Below, in pieces: positions 34,127-45,112 of a DNA stretch of 64,000 bases. Origin of the DNA: Streptomyces atroolivaceus (lineage in GTDB: Bacteria; Actinomycetota; Actinomycetes; Streptomycetales; Streptomycetaceae); the NCBI RefSeq assembly GCF_000717025.1, contig NZ_JNXG01000013.1, positions 124,001-188,000 of the forward strand, in the 5' to 3' direction. The notes under the pieces were generated by a model. It had not been told where the DNA came from, did no database searches, and saw nothing but the letters and a program-made list of their open reading frames with translations. Both the position numbers and the translations under genes were made by a program. The first letter of the stretch is position 1; every line of letters starts with the position of its first letter.

Positions 34127-35395
34127 ATGGTGAGAGATGTGTCAGCGGGCCGTCCGGTGGCCGGGAGCCAGGGGGACGACGGGCCCGGTGAGCGGCCCGC
34201 CGGGCTGGTCCGGCGGCTGCATCCACTCGACTGGCTCGCGGGCGCCCTGCTGGTCCTGGGGCTGCTCGCGGTGGTGACCGGGCTGCTGCCCTCGGGCCCG
34301 GCCGCGGACGAGATGCGCCGCGTCGGGCCGCTGGTGGTGTTCCTGGGCACCGTGATCGTGATGGCCGAACTGACGGGCCGGGCCCAGGTCTTCGACGTGG
34401 TGGCGGCCTGGGTGGCGCGGGCGGGGCGGGGGCGCTATCCGCTGCTCTTCGGGCTGTGCGTGCTCTTCGCCTCGCTCACCACGATCACGCTGAACCTGGA
34501 CACCACGGCGGTGCTGCTCACTCCCGTGATGCTGGCGCTGGCGACCCGGCTGGGGATCGCGGCGCTGCCCCTGGCGATGACGACGGTGTGGCTGGCCAAC
34601 ACCGCGAGTCTGCTCCTGCCGGTCTCGAACCTGACGAACCTGCTGGCCGCGGACCGGGTGGCGCTCTCTCCGTCCGGATACGCCGCGGTGATGTGGCTGC
34701 CCCAGCTCGCGTCGGTCGCCGTGACGGCCGCATGCCTGTGGGTCTTCTACTGGCGCCGTGGCCGGCGCGGCGAGGGACAGGACCGGTACACCCCGCCGGG
34801 CGCGCCGGTGGCCGGGGATCCCGTCCTGCTGCGCATCTGTTCGGTGGCCTGCGCGGGCTTCCTGCTGGCGATTCTGGTGGCGGACGTGCCGCTGTGGTCG
34901 GCGTCGCTGGCCGCGATGGTGGTCGTCGTGGCCGCCTTCGCCGTTCGGCGCAGGCAGGAGCTGCGGCTGTCGCTGGTGCCGTGGCGGCTGCTGGTGCTGG
35001 TCCCGGGGATGTTCCTGGTCGTGCAGACGGTCAACGCGCACGGGCTCCACGAACTGCTGGAGTCCGCGCTCGGCTCGGACGACGGCTTCCTGGGTCTGCT
35101 GCGGTCGGCGGCGGTGGGCGCGGGACTGTCGAACGTCCTGAACAACCTGCCGGCCTACCTGGCGGGTGAGGCGGTCGTCCCGGTGGCGAACCGCGAGCAG
35201 TTGCTGGCGCTGCTGATCGGCGTCAATGTGGGGCCGCTCGTCACCCCGTGGGCGTCGTTGGCGACGCTGCTGTGGTTCGAGCGCTGCCGCCTGCACGGGA
35301 CGCGGATCGGCATGGGCCGGTTCCTCGGCACCGGGCTGGTGCTGTCGGTGGCGGGCACCCTGGCCGCGGTGTCGGCGCTGTGGCTGGTCAGCTGA
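34127..35395 (+). CDS. ArsB/NhaD-like (SLC13-type) membrane permease
   Basis: This 422-residue protein has about ten to twelve hydrophobic helices. The ion-transporter superfamily segments are LTTITLNLDTTAVLLTPVMLALA and the repeated-half counterpart LSNVLNNLPAYLAGEAVVP. Together these resemble ArsB arsenite pumps, NhaD antiporters and SLC13 carriers, a family that shares an inverted-repeat fold. Length equals the ArsB family. No arsR or arsC genes are near, so arsenite transport is not supported and the ion is unknown. The ATG at 34127 begins MVRDVSAGR; a GTG at 34139 is also possible. A hairpin terminator follows. Confidence 0.8.
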   Translation: MVRDVSAGRPVAGSQGDDGPGERPAGLVRRLHPLDWLAGALLVLGLLAVVTGLLPSGPAADEMRRVGPLVVFLGTVIVMAELTGRAQVFDVVAAWVARAGRGRYPLLFGLCVLFASLTTITLNLDTTAVLLTPVMLALATRLGIAALPLAMTTVWLANTASLLLPVSNLTNLLAADRVALSPSGYAAVMWLPQLASVAVTAACLWVFYWRRGRRGEGQDRYTPPGAPVAGDPVLLRICSVACAGFLLAILVADVPLWSASLAAMVVVVAAFAVRRRQELRLSLVPWRLLVLVPGMFLVVQTVNAHGLHELLESALGSDDGFLGLLRSAAVGAGLSNVLNNLPAYLAGEAVVPVANREQLLALLIGVNVGPLVTPWASLATLLWFERCRLHGTRIGMGRFLGTGLVLSVAGTLAAVSALWLVS

Positions 35396-35436
35396 ACCGA
35401 ACCGTGCCCGGCACGCCGGTGCGCGGGAGAACGCGC

Positions 35437-35481
35437 CGCGGCGCCCTCCCTTGTCCGGTCGGGGACGGGGCGGGCGCCGCG
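35437..35481. terminator. Hairpin between the permease gene and gltD
   Basis: CGCGGCGCCC (35437-35446) and GGGCGCCGCG (35472-35481) form a perfect 10-bp outer stem, with further TCCC/GGGG pairing inside. It lies between convergent genes and probably terminates both. Confidence 0.75.
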
Positions 35482-35524
35482 TTCAGTTCCGTACGCCGTT
35501 GTACGGGACGTCTGTGTGCCGTGG

Positions 35525-36985
35525 TCAGACCGTCAGGGAACGGTCCGTCGGGCGGATCGGGGCGTGCAGGGCGCTCGTCCCGGTCAGGAAGCGGTCCACG
35601 CCGCGTGCCGCGGAGCGGCCCTCGGCGATGGCCCAGACGATGAGGGACTGGCCGCGGCCGGCGTCACCGGCGACGTAGACGCCGTCGACGTTGGTCGCGT
35701 AGTTCTCGTCGCGCGCGACGTTGCCGCGCTCGTCGAGCTCCAGGCCGAACTGCTGGACGAGGCCGTTGGCCTGGTCGGTGCCGGTGAACCCCATGGCCAG
35801 GGTGACGAGCTGGGCCGGGATGACACGCTCGGTGCCGGCCTTCTGCTCCAGCTTGCCGTCCTTGAACTCCACCTCGATGAGGTGCAGCGACTGGACGTTG
35901 CCGTCCTCGTCGCCCTCGAAGTGGGTGGTGGAGACGGAGTAGAGCCGCTCGCCGCCCTCCTCGTGCGCGGAGGTGACCTTGTAGAGCATCGGGAAGGTCG
36001 GCCAGGGCTGGTTGGCGTTACGCTCCTCGCCCGGCTGCGGCATGATCTCCAGCTGGGTGACGGAGGCCGCGCCCTGGCGGTGGGCGGTGCCGACGCAGTC
36101 GGCGCCGGTGTCGCCGCCGCCGATGACGACGACGTGCTTGCCCTCGGCGGTGATCGGGGAGACGGTCAGGTCGCCCTCCTGCACCTTGTTGGCGAGCGGG
36201 AGGTACTCCATCGCGAAGTGCACGCCCTTGAGGTCGCGGCCCGGGACGGGCAGGTCGCGGGAGACGGTGGCACCGGCCGCGATGACGACGGCGTCGTAGC
36301 GGCGGCGGAGCTTGGCGGCGTCGATGTCCTTGCCGATCTCCACCTCCGTGCGGAACTTGGTGCCTTCCGCGCGCATCTGCTCGATGCGGCGGTTGATGTG
36401 CGACTTCTCCATCTTGAACTCGGGGATGCCGTAGCGGAGGAGTCCCCCGATGCGGTCCGCGCGCTCGAAGACGGCGACCGTGTGCCCGGCCCGCGTCAGC
36501 TGCTGGGCGGCGGCGAGTCCCGCCGGGCCCGAGCCGATGACGGCGACGGTCTTGCCGGAGAGGCGCTCGGGCGGCTGCGGGGTGACGTCGCCGCTGTCCC
36601 ACGCCTTGTCGATGATGCTGACTTCGACGTTCTTGATGGTGACGGCCGGCTGGTTGATCCCGAGGACGCACGCCGACTCGCACGGAGCGGGGCACAGGCG
36701 GCCCGTGAACTCCGGGAAGTTGTTCGTGGCGTGCAGGCGCTCGGACGCCGCCGACCAGTCCTCGCGGTAGGCGTAGTCGTTCCACTCGGGGATGAGGTTT
36801 CCGAGCGGACAGCCGTTGTGGCAGAACGGGATGCCGCAGTCCATGCAGCGGCCGGCCTGCTTGCTGATGATCGGGAGCAGCGATCCCGGAACGTAGACCT
36901 CGTTCCAGTCCTTGACACGCTCGCCGACGGGGCGGGTCTCGGCGACCTCGCGTCCGGTGGTCAGGAAGCCCTTGGGGTCAGCCAT
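35525..36985 (-). CDS. gltD: Glutamate synthase (NADPH) small subunit
   Basis: This 486-residue iron-sulfur flavoprotein feeds electrons to GltB. Near the start, [24 protein letters not shown] supplies cysteines for two 4Fe-4S clusters. The FAD site is [13 protein letters not shown] and the NADPH site is [18 protein letters not shown]. The ATG at 36985 overlaps the gltB stop by eight bases, indicating translational coupling. The subunit oxidises NADPH and passes electrons through FAD and the clusters to the FMN in GltB. Length is normal. Confidence 0.96.
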   Translation of the reverse strand: MADPKGFLTTGREVAETRPVGERVKDWNEVYVPGSLLPIISKQAGRCMDCGIPFCHNGCPLGNLIPEWNDYAYREDWSAASERLHATNNFPEFTGRLCPAPCESACVLGINQPAVTIKNVEVSIIDKAWDSGDVTPQPPERLSGKTVAVIGSGPAGLAAAQQLTRAGHTVAVFERADRIGGLLRYGIPEFKMEKSHINRRIEQMRAEGTKFRTEVEIGKDIDAAKLRRRYDAVVIAAGATVSRDLPVPGRDLKGVHFAMEYLPLANKVQEGDLTVSPITAEGKHVVVIGGGDTGADCVGTAHRQGAASVTQLEIMPQPGEERNANQPWPTFPMLYKVTSAHEEGGERLYSVSTTHFEGDEDGNVQSLHLIEVEFKDGKLEQKAGTERVIPAQLVTLAMGFTGTDQANGLVQQFGLELDERGNVARDENYATNVDGVYVAGDAGRGQSLIVWAIAEGRSAARGVDRFLTGTSALHAPIRPTDRSLTV

Positions 36986-39900
36986 TGGTCGCCGCCTCCA
37001 TCATCTTCTCGGTGGTCTCCTGCTCGGAGAGACCGGCGAGCTCAGCGGCGTCCTTGGCGGCGAGCACTGCCTTGTAGGTGGACGGGATGATCTTGCTGAA
37101 GCGGGCGGCCGACGTGTCCCAGTCGGCCAGCAGCTTCTCGGCGACCGTGGAGCCGGTCTCCTCCTGGTGGCGGCGCACGACGTCGTGCAGCCACTGCCTG
37201 TCGGTGTCGTCGAGCAGCTCGACGGCGCCGACGTTGCCGGTGTTGACGTTGTCGAGGTCGAGGTCGATGACGTACGCGATACCGCCGGACATGCCCGCGG
37301 CGAAGTTGCGCCCGGTCTCGCCGAGGACGACCGCGTGACCGCCGGTCATGTACTCGCAGCCGTGGTCGCCCACACCTTCCGAGACGACCGTGGCACCGGA
37401 GTTGCGGACGCAGAAGCGCTCGCCGGTCCGGCCGCGGAGGAACAGCTCGCCACCGGTCGCACCGTAGCCGATGGTGTTGCCGGCGATGGTGGAGTACTCG
37501 GCGAGGTGGTCGGCACCGCGGTCCGGGCGGACGATGACGCGGCCGCCGGAGAGGCCCTTGCCGACGTAGTCGTTGGCGTCGCCCTCCAGGCGCAGCGTCA
37601 CACCGCGCGGTACGAACGCGCCGAAGGACTGGCCCGCGGAACCGGTGAAGGTGATGTCGATGGTGTCGTCGGGCAGGCCCGCACCGCCGAACTTCTTGGT
37701 CACCTCGTGGCCCAGCATGGTGCCGACGGTGCGGTTGATGTTGCGGATCGCGACCTGGGCCCGGACGGGCTGGGCGGTCTCGGGGCTGTCGGCGCCCAGG
37801 GCGTCGGCCGCGAGCTTGATCAGCTCGTTGTCGAGGGCCTTGGCCAGGCCGTGGTCCTGCTCGGCGATCTGGTGGCGCACCGCGCCCTCGGGCAGCTCGG
37901 GCACGTAGAAGAGGGGCTCGAGGTCGAGACCCTGTGCCTTCCAGTGCGTGACGGCCCGCTCGGTGTCGAGGAGTTCGGCGTGGCCGACGGCCTCCTCGAT
38001 CGTGCGGAAGCCGAGCTCGGCGAGGATCTCGCGGACCTCTTCGGCGATGAACTCGAAGAAGTTGACGATGTACTCGGCCTTGCCGGAGAACCGGTCGCGC
38101 AGGACGGGGTTCTGGGTGGCGATGCCGACCGGGCAGGTGTCGAGGTGACAGACGCGCATCATGACGCAGCCGGAGACGACGAGCGGCGCGGTCGCGAAAC
38201 CGAACTCCTCGGCGCCCAGCAGCGCGGCGATGACGACGTCGCGGCCCGTCTTGAGCTGGCCGTCGGTCTGGACGACGATGCGGTCGCGCAGGCCGTTGAG
38301 CAGCAGGGTCTGCTGGGTCTCGGCGAGGCCGAGCTCCCAGGGGCCGCCCGCGTGCTTGAGCGAGGTGAGCGGCGAGGCGCCCGTGCCGCCGTCGTGGCCG
38401 GAGATGAGGACGACGTCCGCGTGGGCCTTGGAGACACCCGCGGCGACCGTTCCGACGCCGACCTCGGAGACCAGCTTCACGTGGATGCGGGCCGCCGGGT
38501 TGGCGTTCTTGAGGTCGTGGATCAGCTGAGCCAGGTCCTCGATGGAGTAGATGTCGTGGTGCGGCGGGGGCGAGATCAGGCCGACGCCCGGGGTGGAGTG
38601 CCGGGTCTTGGCGACCCACGGGTAGACCTTGTGGCCGGGCAGCTGGCCGCCCTCGCCGGGCTTGGCGCCCTGCGCCATCTTGATCTGGATGTCGTCCGCG
38701 TTGACCAGGTACTCGCTGGTGACACCGAAGCGGCCGGAGGCGACCTGCTTGATGGACGAGCGGCGCGCCGGGTCGTAGAGACGCTCGGCGTCCTCGCCGC
38801 CCTCACCGGTGTTGGACTTGCCGCCCAGCTGGTTCATGGCGACGGCGAGCGTCTCGTGCGCCTCCTGGGAGATGGAGCCGTACGACATGGCGCCGGTGGA
38901 GAAGCGCTTGACGATCTCGGCGGCGGACTCGACCTCGTCGATGGAGATCGGCTCGCGGCCGCTCTTGAAGCCGAACAGGCCGCGGAGCGTCATGAGGCGC
39001 TCGGACTGCTCGTTGACCCGGCCGGTGTACTTCTTGAAGATGTCGTACCGGCGGTTGCGGGTGGCGTGCTGGAGGCGGAAGACCGTCTCCGGGTCGAACA
39101 GGTGCGGCTCGCCCTCGCGGCGCCACTGGTACTCGCCGCCGATCTCCAGCGCACGGTGCGACGCGGCGATGCCGGAGGCCGGGTACGCCTTGGTGTGCCG
39201 GGCGGCGACCTCCTTGGCGACGACGTCGAGTCCGGCGCCGCCGATCTTGGTGGCGGTGCCGTTGAAGTACTGGGCGACGAAGGCCTCGTCGAGGCCGACG
39301 GCCTCGAAGACCTGGGCGCCGCGGTAGGAGGCGACGGTCGAGATGCCCATCTTGGACATGACCTTCAGGACGCCCTTGCCGAGGGCGTAGATCAGGTTGC
39401 GGATGGCCAGCTCGGGCTCGATGCCCTCGATGAACGTACCGGCGCGGACGAGGTCCTCGACGGACTCCATCGCGAGGTACGGGTTGACGGCGGCGGCGCC
39501 GTATCCGATGAGGAGCGCGACGTGGTGGACCTCGCGGACGTCGCCGGCCTCGACCAGCAGGCCCACCTGGGTGCGCTGCTTGGTGCGGATGAGGTGGTGG
39601 TGGACGGCCGAGGTGAGCAGCAGCGAGGGGATCGGCGCGTGCTCGGCGTCGGAGTGCCGGTCGGACAGGACGATGAGGCGGGCGCCGTCCTCTATGGCGG
39701 CGTCGACCTCGGCGGTGATCTGCTCGATCCGGGCGGCGAGGGCCTCGCCGCCACCGCTGACGCGGTAGAGACCGGAGAGGGTGGCGGCCTTCATGCCCGG
39801 CATGTCGCCGTCGGCGTTGATGTGTATGAGCTTGGCCAGCTCGTCGTTGTCGATCACCGGGAAGGGCAGCGTGACCGCCCGGCACGCGGCGGCGGACGGC

Positions 39901-41537
39901 TCCAGGATGTTCCCCTGGGGTCCGAGCGTGGAGCGCAGCGAGGTGACGAGCTCTTCGCGGATGGCGTCCAGCGGCGGGTTGGTGACCTGGGCGAACAGCT
40001 GGGTGAAGTAGTCGAAGAGCAGCCGGGGGCGCTCGGAGAGCGCGGCGATCGGCGAGTCGGTGCCCATGGAGCCGAGGGGTTCGCCTGCGGTGCGGGCCAT
40101 CGGGGCGAGGAGGACGCGGAGCTCCTCCTCGGTGTAGCCGAAGGTCTGCTGGCGGCGGGTGACCGAGGCGTGGGTGTGGACGATGTGCTCGCGCTCGGGG
40201 AGGTCCTCGAGCTCGATCTCGCCGGTTTCCAGCCACTCCTGGTACGGGTTCTCGGCGGCCAGGGACGCCTTGATCTCGTCGTCCTCGATGATGCGGTGCT
40301 CGGCGGTGTCGACGAGGAACATCTTGCCGGGCTGGAGGCGGCCCTTGCGGACGACCTTGGCCGGGTCGATGTCCAGGACGCCGACCTCGGAGGAGAGGAC
40401 GACGAGGCCGTCGTCGGTGACCCAGTAGCGGCCGGGGCGCAGACCGTTGCGGTCGAGGACCGCACCGACCTGGGTGCCGTCGGTGAAGGTGACGCAGGCC
40501 GGGCCGTCCCAGGGCTCCATCATCGTGGAGTGGTACTGGTAGAAGGCGCGGCGGGCCGGGTCCATGGACGCGTGGTTCTCCCACGCCTCGGGGACCATCA
40601 TCAGCACCGAGTGCGGCAGCGAGCGTCCGCCCAGGTGGAGCAGCTCCAGGACCTCGTCGAAGGAGGCGGAGTCGGAGGCGTCCGGGGTGCAGACGGGGAA
40701 GATCCGGTCGAGCTGCGCCTCGCCGAAGAGGCTGGAGGCGAGCTGGGACTCGCGGGCCTTCATCCAGTTGCGGTTGCCCTTGACCGTGTTGATCTCGCCG
40801 TTGTGCGCGACGAAGCGGTACGGGTGGGCGAGCGGCCAGCTGGGGAAGGTGTTGGTGGAGAAGCGGGAGTGGACGAGCGCGACCGTGGTGGCGAAGCGGC
40901 GGTCGGAGAGGTCCGGGAAGAACGGCTCCAGCTGCCCGGTGGTGAGCATGCCCTTGTAGACGATCGTGCGTGCGGAGAGCGAGGGGAAGTACACCCCGGC
41001 CTCACGCTCGGCGCGCTTGCGCAGGACGAAGGCCTTGCGGTCCAGCGCGATGCCGGCGCTCGTACCGTCGCCGACGACCAGCTGGCGGAACTCCGGCATG
41101 ACGGCGCGGGCGCCGTTGCCGAGGATGTCCGGCGTGACCGGGACCTGGCGCCAGCCGAGGACGTCGAGGCCCTCTTCGGCGGCGATCTTCTCGATCTGCT
41201 TCACGGAGTCGGTGGCGTCGTCCGCGGGCAGGAAGGCGATGCCGACGGCGTAGGAGCCGGCCTCGGGGAGCTCGAACGCGACCTCTTCACGGAGGAAGGC
41301 GTCCGGGACCTGAAGGAGAATGCCGGCACCGTCACCCGAGTCGGGCTCGGATCCTGTGGCGCCGCGGTGTTCGAGGTTGCGCAATACGGTCAGCGCCTGC
41401 TCGACCAGCTCATGGCTGGCCACACCGGTCAGAGTGGCCACGAACCCGACGCCACAGGCGTCGTGCTCGTTACGGGGGTCATACATCCCCTGCTGGACAG
41501 GGCGACCGTCCATGGGCGACCAGGCGTCGGAACGCAT
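36978..41537 (-). CDS. gltB: Glutamate synthase (NADPH) large subunit
   Basis: This 1519-residue enzyme makes two glutamates from glutamine and 2-oxoglutarate. The N-terminal class II amidotransferase becomes active after removal of about 21 residues, exposing the Cys of [12 protein letters not shown]. The central domain leads to the FMN synthase domain with [20 protein letters not shown], and the 3Fe-4S motif [15 protein letters not shown]. The C-terminal beta-helix (GXGXG-type repeats) ends the chain. The ATG at 41537 follows GGGAGAG. It is the first gene of gltBD. The 543-base upstream region carries matches to the GlnR box, listed separately. The 1637-residue open frame on the opposite strand is a GC shadow. 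Confidence 0.97.
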   Translation of the reverse strand: MRSDAWSPMDGRPVQQGMYDPRNEHDACGVGFVATLTGVASHELVEQALTVLRNLEHRGATGSEPDSGDGAGILLQVPDAFLREEVAFELPEAGSYAVGIAFLPADDATDSVKQIEKIAAEEGLDVLGWRQVPVTPDILGNGARAVMPEFRQLVVGDGTSAGIALDRKAFVLRKRAEREAGVYFPSLSARTIVYKGMLTTGQLEPFFPDLSDRRFATTVALVHSRFSTNTFPSWPLAHPYRFVAHNGEINTVKGNRNWMKARESQLASSLFGEAQLDRIFPVCTPDASDSASFDEVLELLHLGGRSLPHSVLMMVPEAWENHASMDPARRAFYQYHSTMMEPWDGPACVTFTDGTQVGAVLDRNGLRPGRYWVTDDGLVVLSSEVGVLDIDPAKVVRKGRLQPGKMFLVDTAEHRIIEDDEIKASLAAENPYQEWLETGEIELEDLPEREHIVHTHASVTRRQQTFGYTEEELRVLLAPMARTAGEPLGSMGTDSPIAALSERPRLLFDYFTQLFAQVTNPPLDAIREELVTSLRSTLGPQGNILEPSAAACRAVTLPFPVIDNDELAKLIHINADGDMPGMKAATLSGLYRVSGGGEALAARIEQITAEVDAAIEDGARLIVLSDRHSDAEHAPIPSLLLTSAVHHHLIRTKQRTQVGLLVEAGDVREVHHVALLIGYGAAAVNPYLAMESVEDLVRAGTFIEGIEPELAIRNLIYALGKGVLKVMSKMGISTVASYRGAQVFEAVGLDEAFVAQYFNGTATKIGGAGLDVVAKEVAARHTKAYPASGIAASHRALEIGGEYQWRREGEPHLFDPETVFRLQHATRNRRYDIFKKYTGRVNEQSERLMTLRGLFGFKSGREPISIDEVESAAEIVKRFSTGAMSYGSISQEAHETLAVAMNQLGGKSNTGEGGEDAERLYDPARRSSIKQVASGRFGVTSEYLVNADDIQIKMAQGAKPGEGGQLPGHKVYPWVAKTRHSTPGVGLISPPPHHDIYSIEDLAQLIHDLKNANPAARIHVKLVSEVGVGTVAAGVSKAHADVVLISGHDGGTGASPLTSLKHAGGPWELGLAETQQTLLLNGLRDRIVVQTDGQLKTGRDVVIAALLGAEEFGFATAPLVVSGCVMMRVCHLDTCPVGIATQNPVLRDRFSGKAEYIVNFFEFIAEEVREILAELGFRTIEEAVGHAELLDTERAVTHWKAQGLDLEPLFYVPELPEGAVRHQIAEQDHGLAKALDNELIKLAADALGADSPETAQPVRAQVAIRNINRTVGTMLGHEVTKKFGGAGLPDDTIDITFTGSAGQSFGAFVPRGVTLRLEGDANDYVGKGLSGGRVIVRPDRGADHLAEYSTIAGNTIGYGATGGELFLRGRTGERFCVRNSGATVVSEGVGDHGCEYMTGGHAVVLGETGRNFAAGMSGGIAYVIDLDLDNVNTGNVGAVELLDDTDRQWLHDVVRRHQEETGSTVAEKLLADWDTSAARFSKIIPSTYKAVLAAKDAAELAGLSEQETTEKMMEAATNG

Positions 41538-41610
41538 CGGCTCTCCCGTCGTCGTCGTGGCATGTGCTGTGCCGAGGGACGACGCTGGCCCTCTGCGAAA
41601 TTTCGTGCAG

Positions 41611-41625
41611 GTTACATGATGGAAC
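41611..41625. promoter_or_regulatory. Partial GlnR-box-like site, GTTAC-N6-GAAC
   Basis: GTTAC at 41611 and GAAC at 41622 are separated by six bases, matching two elements of the published GlnR arrangement gTnAc-N6-GaAAc except for one base. The site lies about 75-90 bases upstream of gltB. It is weaker than the site at 41783. Confidence 0.4.
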
Positions 41626-41782
41626 GCTTCTCAAAAAGCGGAAAGAGTGTTCCAGCATGCGGACACCACGGAGTCGTGGTGCGGGTGGGTCATGATCGGA
41701 AGGATCCTTGTGGATCACCGTCCGGGGAGACCGCAGAGAGCAGGCGTCGTTGCCCGCGAGTGTCTACGGCTATTTCCCAGCG

Positions 41783-41809
41783 GTCATGGATTCGAAACCG
41801 CCGAGTAAC
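41783..41809. promoter_or_regulatory. Predicted GlnR box, GTCAT-N6-GAAAC-N6-GTAAC
   Basis: Three consecutive 5-base elements, each spaced by six bases, match the Streptomyces GlnR consensus gTnAc-N6-GaAAc-N6-gTnAc at all but one informative base. GlnR is the nitrogen regulator that normally controls ammonium assimilation, and gltB, whose start is about 245 bases away, encodes such a step. Binding is inferred from the motif and spacing only. Confidence 0.55.
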
Positions 41810-42080
41810 GGCTACTTATGTGTAGCACTGCATAGCGTCTCATTTTAAGGCCGCCTCACCCCATCCGCCCAGAGGCGTGTGCCACGACGTACGTCACACC
41901 AGGTCACCCCCGGAGCCACCGACGGGGCCTTGAACCGCCGCAGCGGGGGCCCGGCAGGAAAAGCCGAGAAGGCCGCCTCCCCGCGTCCACACACGGCCGA
42001 AGCGACTTGAAACCGCTGGTGAGGCCCGGTACCCCCTGTTAACTTCAAGGTCGTTTATCCATACGACTGGGGGGATACGC

Positions 42081-44207
42081 ATGCGTAGAACCAAGATCAT
42101 CGGAATGGGGCTCATACCCGTGCTGATGTGCGGGGCGATCGGCGCGAGTGTGACGGCAGCACTCGTCCTGACGGCTCCGGCGGCTTCGGCCTCCGACCGG
42201 GCGTGGGGGCCGCCCACAGCTCTGACCAGCACGAGCAGCGCGAACACCAGCCCGGGCGTGAAGGTGACGCCGGACGGCACCGCCGTGACCGTGTGGACCC
42301 GTGGCACCGCGGACGGTCCGCAGGAACTCTGGGGGGCGACCCGGCCGGCCGAAGCCACCTCATGGGGTGCTCCGGTCCGTATCGCGTCCGCCCAGCACTA
42401 CGTGCGCGACGTGCACCTGGTCACCGAGGCGGACGGCTCGGTAACCGTCGGCTGGGGGCACGCCAGGACGGACGACTCGGGCCCGTACAGCACGTCGAGG
42501 CTCACGGCCGGAGCGGCGGCGTGGACGGCGCCCGCACCTTTCACACCCGCCGCCTACGTGTACGACCTCGTACTGGTGAGTGGACCCGGCGGCCGCCTCA
42601 CCGCTGTCTGGAACGGCGAGCCGGCTCCAGGGGGGGACCAGCAGGAAGACGGACTGTACGCCTCCGACCTGGCCGCACCGGGAGGCACATGGTCCGAGGC
42701 GGTCCCGATCAGCAGCGGTTATTCCTACGCACTGAAGGCGGCGGCGGCGGACGACGGTGCGGTGACCGTCGCCTGGCAGGCGGACCTCGACGGGCCGGAG
42801 CTGGTGCGGGTGGCGAGCCGGGCGGCGGGCTCGGCCGACTGGAGCGCCCCCGAGGCGCTGAAGACCGGTGACGACCTGCTCGAACTGGACGTGCGGGTGG
42901 CTGCCGGCGGCGCGTCCCTGGTCAGCTGGTGGGGGGCCGGTCTCACCCGCTCGCTCGTCTACCGCCCGGCCGGCAGCACGACATGGGGTGGTACGGAAGA
43001 CCTGCCCGCAGACACGCACCGGGGTACCACCTCACCGCCGCAGCTCGAACCCGACGGCCGGGTGACCGCGTTGTGGTCCAGTGACAGCACCCTGCTGCGG
43101 ACGGCCACCCGTGCGCTGGACGGCACGTGGTCACAGCCCCGCACGGTTGCCGGGGCGGAGGTGTTCAAGCTCTGGGGCCCGGCCATGGGCCTCGACGGCT
43201 CACTCACCGCCATGTGGACGACGCTCGACGGCGAACTGTGGGCCGTGGTGCGCTCCGACGGCGCCTGGGGCCCGGCCGTGCACGTGGGGCAGGTCAACCT
43301 CCACGCGCAGGGCTCCGTCGCCACCGGCGCGGACGGCCGTGCCGTGGCCGTGTGGAACAAGCAGCTCGGACTGACGGAGGACTACCACTCGATCGAGCAG
43401 GTCTGGACGACGGCGACGGGAGCCACGAAGCCGGCCGCACCGCCCGCGCACCGGGACCACGTGGGTGACGACGGCTTCCCGGACCTGTACGCACGCGGGA
43501 CGAACGGCTCGCTGCTCGTGTACCAGGGCAACGCGGCCGGCAGGGTGTCGGTGACCGCCGACGGCGGGACCTGGCCCACGACGTCCACGCTCATTCCCTT
43601 CGGCGACCTCAACGGTGACGGAGCGAACGACACCCTGGTCACCGACGCGACGGGCTCTCTTCACCGCTACAGCCCGCCGCGGGGCACCGTCGTCACGCCC
43701 CAGTCCCCGTCGCTGCGGGTGAACAGCGGCTGGTCGGGCTTCGACGGTCTGACCTACTCCGGCGACTTCACCTCGGACGGCCTGCCCGACCTGGTGGCCC
43801 GCGAGACCGCGACCGGCGACCTGCACCTGTTCGCGGGCACCAGCGGCGGCGTCCTCACCCCCGCCGGCCGGATCGGTACCAGTTGGAACGGCCTGACCAT
43901 CGTCGGCGCCGGTGACCTCAACGGTGACAAGCACGCGGACCTTGTCGCCCGCACCGCCAACGGCGACCTGTACCGCTACAACGGCACGGGCCGGAGCACC
44001 ATCTCCTCCGGCACGAAGATCGGTTCCGGGTGGGGAGGCATGGCCGACTTCGTCGGCATCGGTGACCTCACCGGCGACGGCAAGGACGACATCCTCGGCC
44101 GCACCAGTACCGGTGACCTGTACCGCTATGCAGGCAACGGCGCCGGCGGCATCGGCTCCGGCGTCAAGATCGGCACCGGCTGGAAGAACTTCGCCGGCAT
44201 CCGGTAG
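42081..44207 (+). CDS. Secreted protein with FG-GAP/VCBS repeats
   Basis: This 708-residue exported protein has a Sec signal peptide (residues 1-38, ending PAASASDRA). The middle region has beta-propeller-like repeats with sialidase-type segments, for example LWGATRPAEATSW and SWGAPVRIASAQH. The C-terminal ~230 residues contain at least four FG-GAP-like repeats with Asp-rich calcium loops, for example DLNGDGANDTLV, DFTSDGLPDLVA, DLNGDKHADLVA and DLTGDGKDDILG. No catalytic residues were recognised, so a binding role is likelier than hydrolysis. The ATG at 42081 follows CTGGGGGGAT. Such proteins are common in Streptomyces exoproteomes with unknown ligands. Confidence 0.88.
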   Translation: MRRTKIIGMGLIPVLMCGAIGASVTAALVLTAPAASASDRAWGPPTALTSTSSANTSPGVKVTPDGTAVTVWTRGTADGPQELWGATRPAEATSWGAPVRIASAQHYVRDVHLVTEADGSVTVGWGHARTDDSGPYSTSRLTAGAAAWTAPAPFTPAAYVYDLVLVSGPGGRLTAVWNGEPAPGGDQQEDGLYASDLAAPGGTWSEAVPISSGYSYALKAAAADDGAVTVAWQADLDGPELVRVASRAAGSADWSAPEALKTGDDLLELDVRVAAGGASLVSWWGAGLTRSLVYRPAGSTTWGGTEDLPADTHRGTTSPPQLEPDGRVTALWSSDSTLLRTATRALDGTWSQPRTVAGAEVFKLWGPAMGLDGSLTAMWTTLDGELWAVVRSDGAWGPAVHVGQVNLHAQGSVATGADGRAVAVWNKQLGLTEDYHSIEQVWTTATGATKPAAPPAHRDHVGDDGFPDLYARGTNGSLLVYQGNAAGRVSVTADGGTWPTTSTLIPFGDLNGDGANDTLVTDATGSLHRYSPPRGTVVTPQSPSLRVNSGWSGFDGLTYSGDFTSDGLPDLVARETATGDLHLFAGTSGGVLTPAGRIGTSWNGLTIVGAGDLNGDKHADLVARTANGDLYRYNGTGRSTISSGTKIGSGWGGMADFVGIGDLTGDGKDDILGRTSTGDLYRYAGNGAGGIGSGVKIGTGWKNFAGIR

Positions 44208-44215
44208 CGGTTGCA

Positions 44216-44248
44216 CGAAGGCAGGCTCCGGCACGGGGCCTGTCTTCG
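44216..44248. terminator. Hairpin between FG-GAP gene and CCC1/VIT1 gene
   Basis: CGAAGGCAGGC (44216-44226) pairs with GCCTGTCTTCG (44238-44248) with one G-U wobble. It starts nine bases after the FG-GAP stop and lies between convergent genes. Confidence 0.75.
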
Positions 44249-44313
44249 TCCCATCGGCGCTGCCACCGGTGATGCCCCGTATTCCCCCGCGGTCGCGCCC
44301 GCCCCGAAGCCCG

Positions 44314-45045
44314 TCAGCCGACCGCCACGCCGAACAGCGTGCCCAGGCCGTAGGTGATCGCCGCGGCGGTCCCGCCGAGCACGAGCTGGCGCAGTCCGCT
44401 GAACCACCAGGTCCGCGCCGTCACCCTGGCCACCACCGCTCCGCAGCCGAACAGGCCGGCCAGGGCGAGCAGCACGGCGGGCCACAGCTGGGTGGCGCCG
44501 AGCAGGTAGGGCAGGACGGGCAGCAGGGCGCCCAGGGCGAAGGCGCCGAAGGAGGACACGGCGGCCACGAGCGGCGAGGGCAGGTCGCCCGGGTCGATGC
44601 CCAGCTCCTCGCGGGCGTGTATCTCGAGAGCCTGCTCCGGGTCCCTGGAGAGCTGCCGCGCGACCTCCTGGGCGAGCGCGGGTTCGACTCCCCGGGACTC
44701 GTAGAGCGCGGCGAGCTCCCGCATCTCGTCCTTGGGGTGCTTGCGCAGCTCGCGCCGCTCGACGGCGAGCTCGGCCTCGACGAGCTCGCGCTGCGAGGCG
44801 ACGGAGGTGTACTCCCCCGCGGCCATCGAGAACGCGCCCGCGGCGAGCCCCGCCAGGCCCGTGATGACGATGGTCTGCTGGGAGACCGCCCCTCCGGCGA
44901 CGCCCGTCATCAGGGCGAGGTTGGAGACGAGACCGTCCATGGCGCCGAACACCGCGGGCCGCAGCCAGCCGCCGTTGACGTCACGGTGGGTGTGGTTGTC
45001 CCGGTGGGCCTCGTGCAGTACGGCGTCGGTCTCGATGATGGACAC
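44314..45045 (-). CDS. CCC1/VIT1-family iron/manganese transporter
   Basis: This 243-residue membrane protein has the opening WLRPAVFGAMDGLVSNLALMTGVAGG, the first helix signature of the family, and the second helix VITGLAGLAAGAFSMAAGEYTSVASQRE. A cytosolic metal-binding segment rich in Glu follows, then three hydrophobic helices. Members export or store iron or manganese. The GTG start at 45045 follows GGGGAGAG. The leader carries a hairpin followed by a T-run, listed separately, suggesting control before translation. The gene is divergent from the DraG-like array. Confidence 0.88.
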   Translation of the reverse strand: MSIIETDAVLHEAHRDNHTHRDVNGGWLRPAVFGAMDGLVSNLALMTGVAGGAVSQQTIVITGLAGLAAGAFSMAAGEYTSVASQRELVEAELAVERRELRKHPKDEMRELAALYESRGVEPALAQEVARQLSRDPEQALEIHAREELGIDPGDLPSPLVAAVSSFGAFALGALLPVLPYLLGATQLWPAVLLALAGLFGCGAVVARVTARTWWFSGLRQLVLGGTAAAITYGLGTLFGVAVG

Positions 45046-45112
45046 AGCTCTCCCCTTTTCCGGGAGCGGACCCCGTGTTCCATTCCGCTCCGCACCGTCG
45101 AAAGTACGCACG

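Larger units (their letters stand above)
41538..42080. other. Divergent intergenic region between gltB and the FG-GAP gene
   Basis: This 543-base region is the least GC-rich in the window. It contains two GlnR-box-like sites, the short inverted repeat GCTAC-N6-GTAGC at 41811-41826, and just before the FG-GAP gene the RBS in CTGGGGGGATACGC. Promoters of both genes must lie here. No coding frame is supported. Confidence 0.6.

Noticed and set aside
34127..35395. Arsenite efflux pump ArsB assignment
   Set aside because: Only the superfamily fold is supported. No arsR, arsC or arsenite-specific context is present.
36912..41825. 1637-residue open frame antisense to gltB
   Set aside because: It mirrors gltB/gltD codons on the opposite strand, is Glu/Val/Asp/Gly-rich with no domains, and gltB itself is unmistakable. 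It is a GC-bias shadow.
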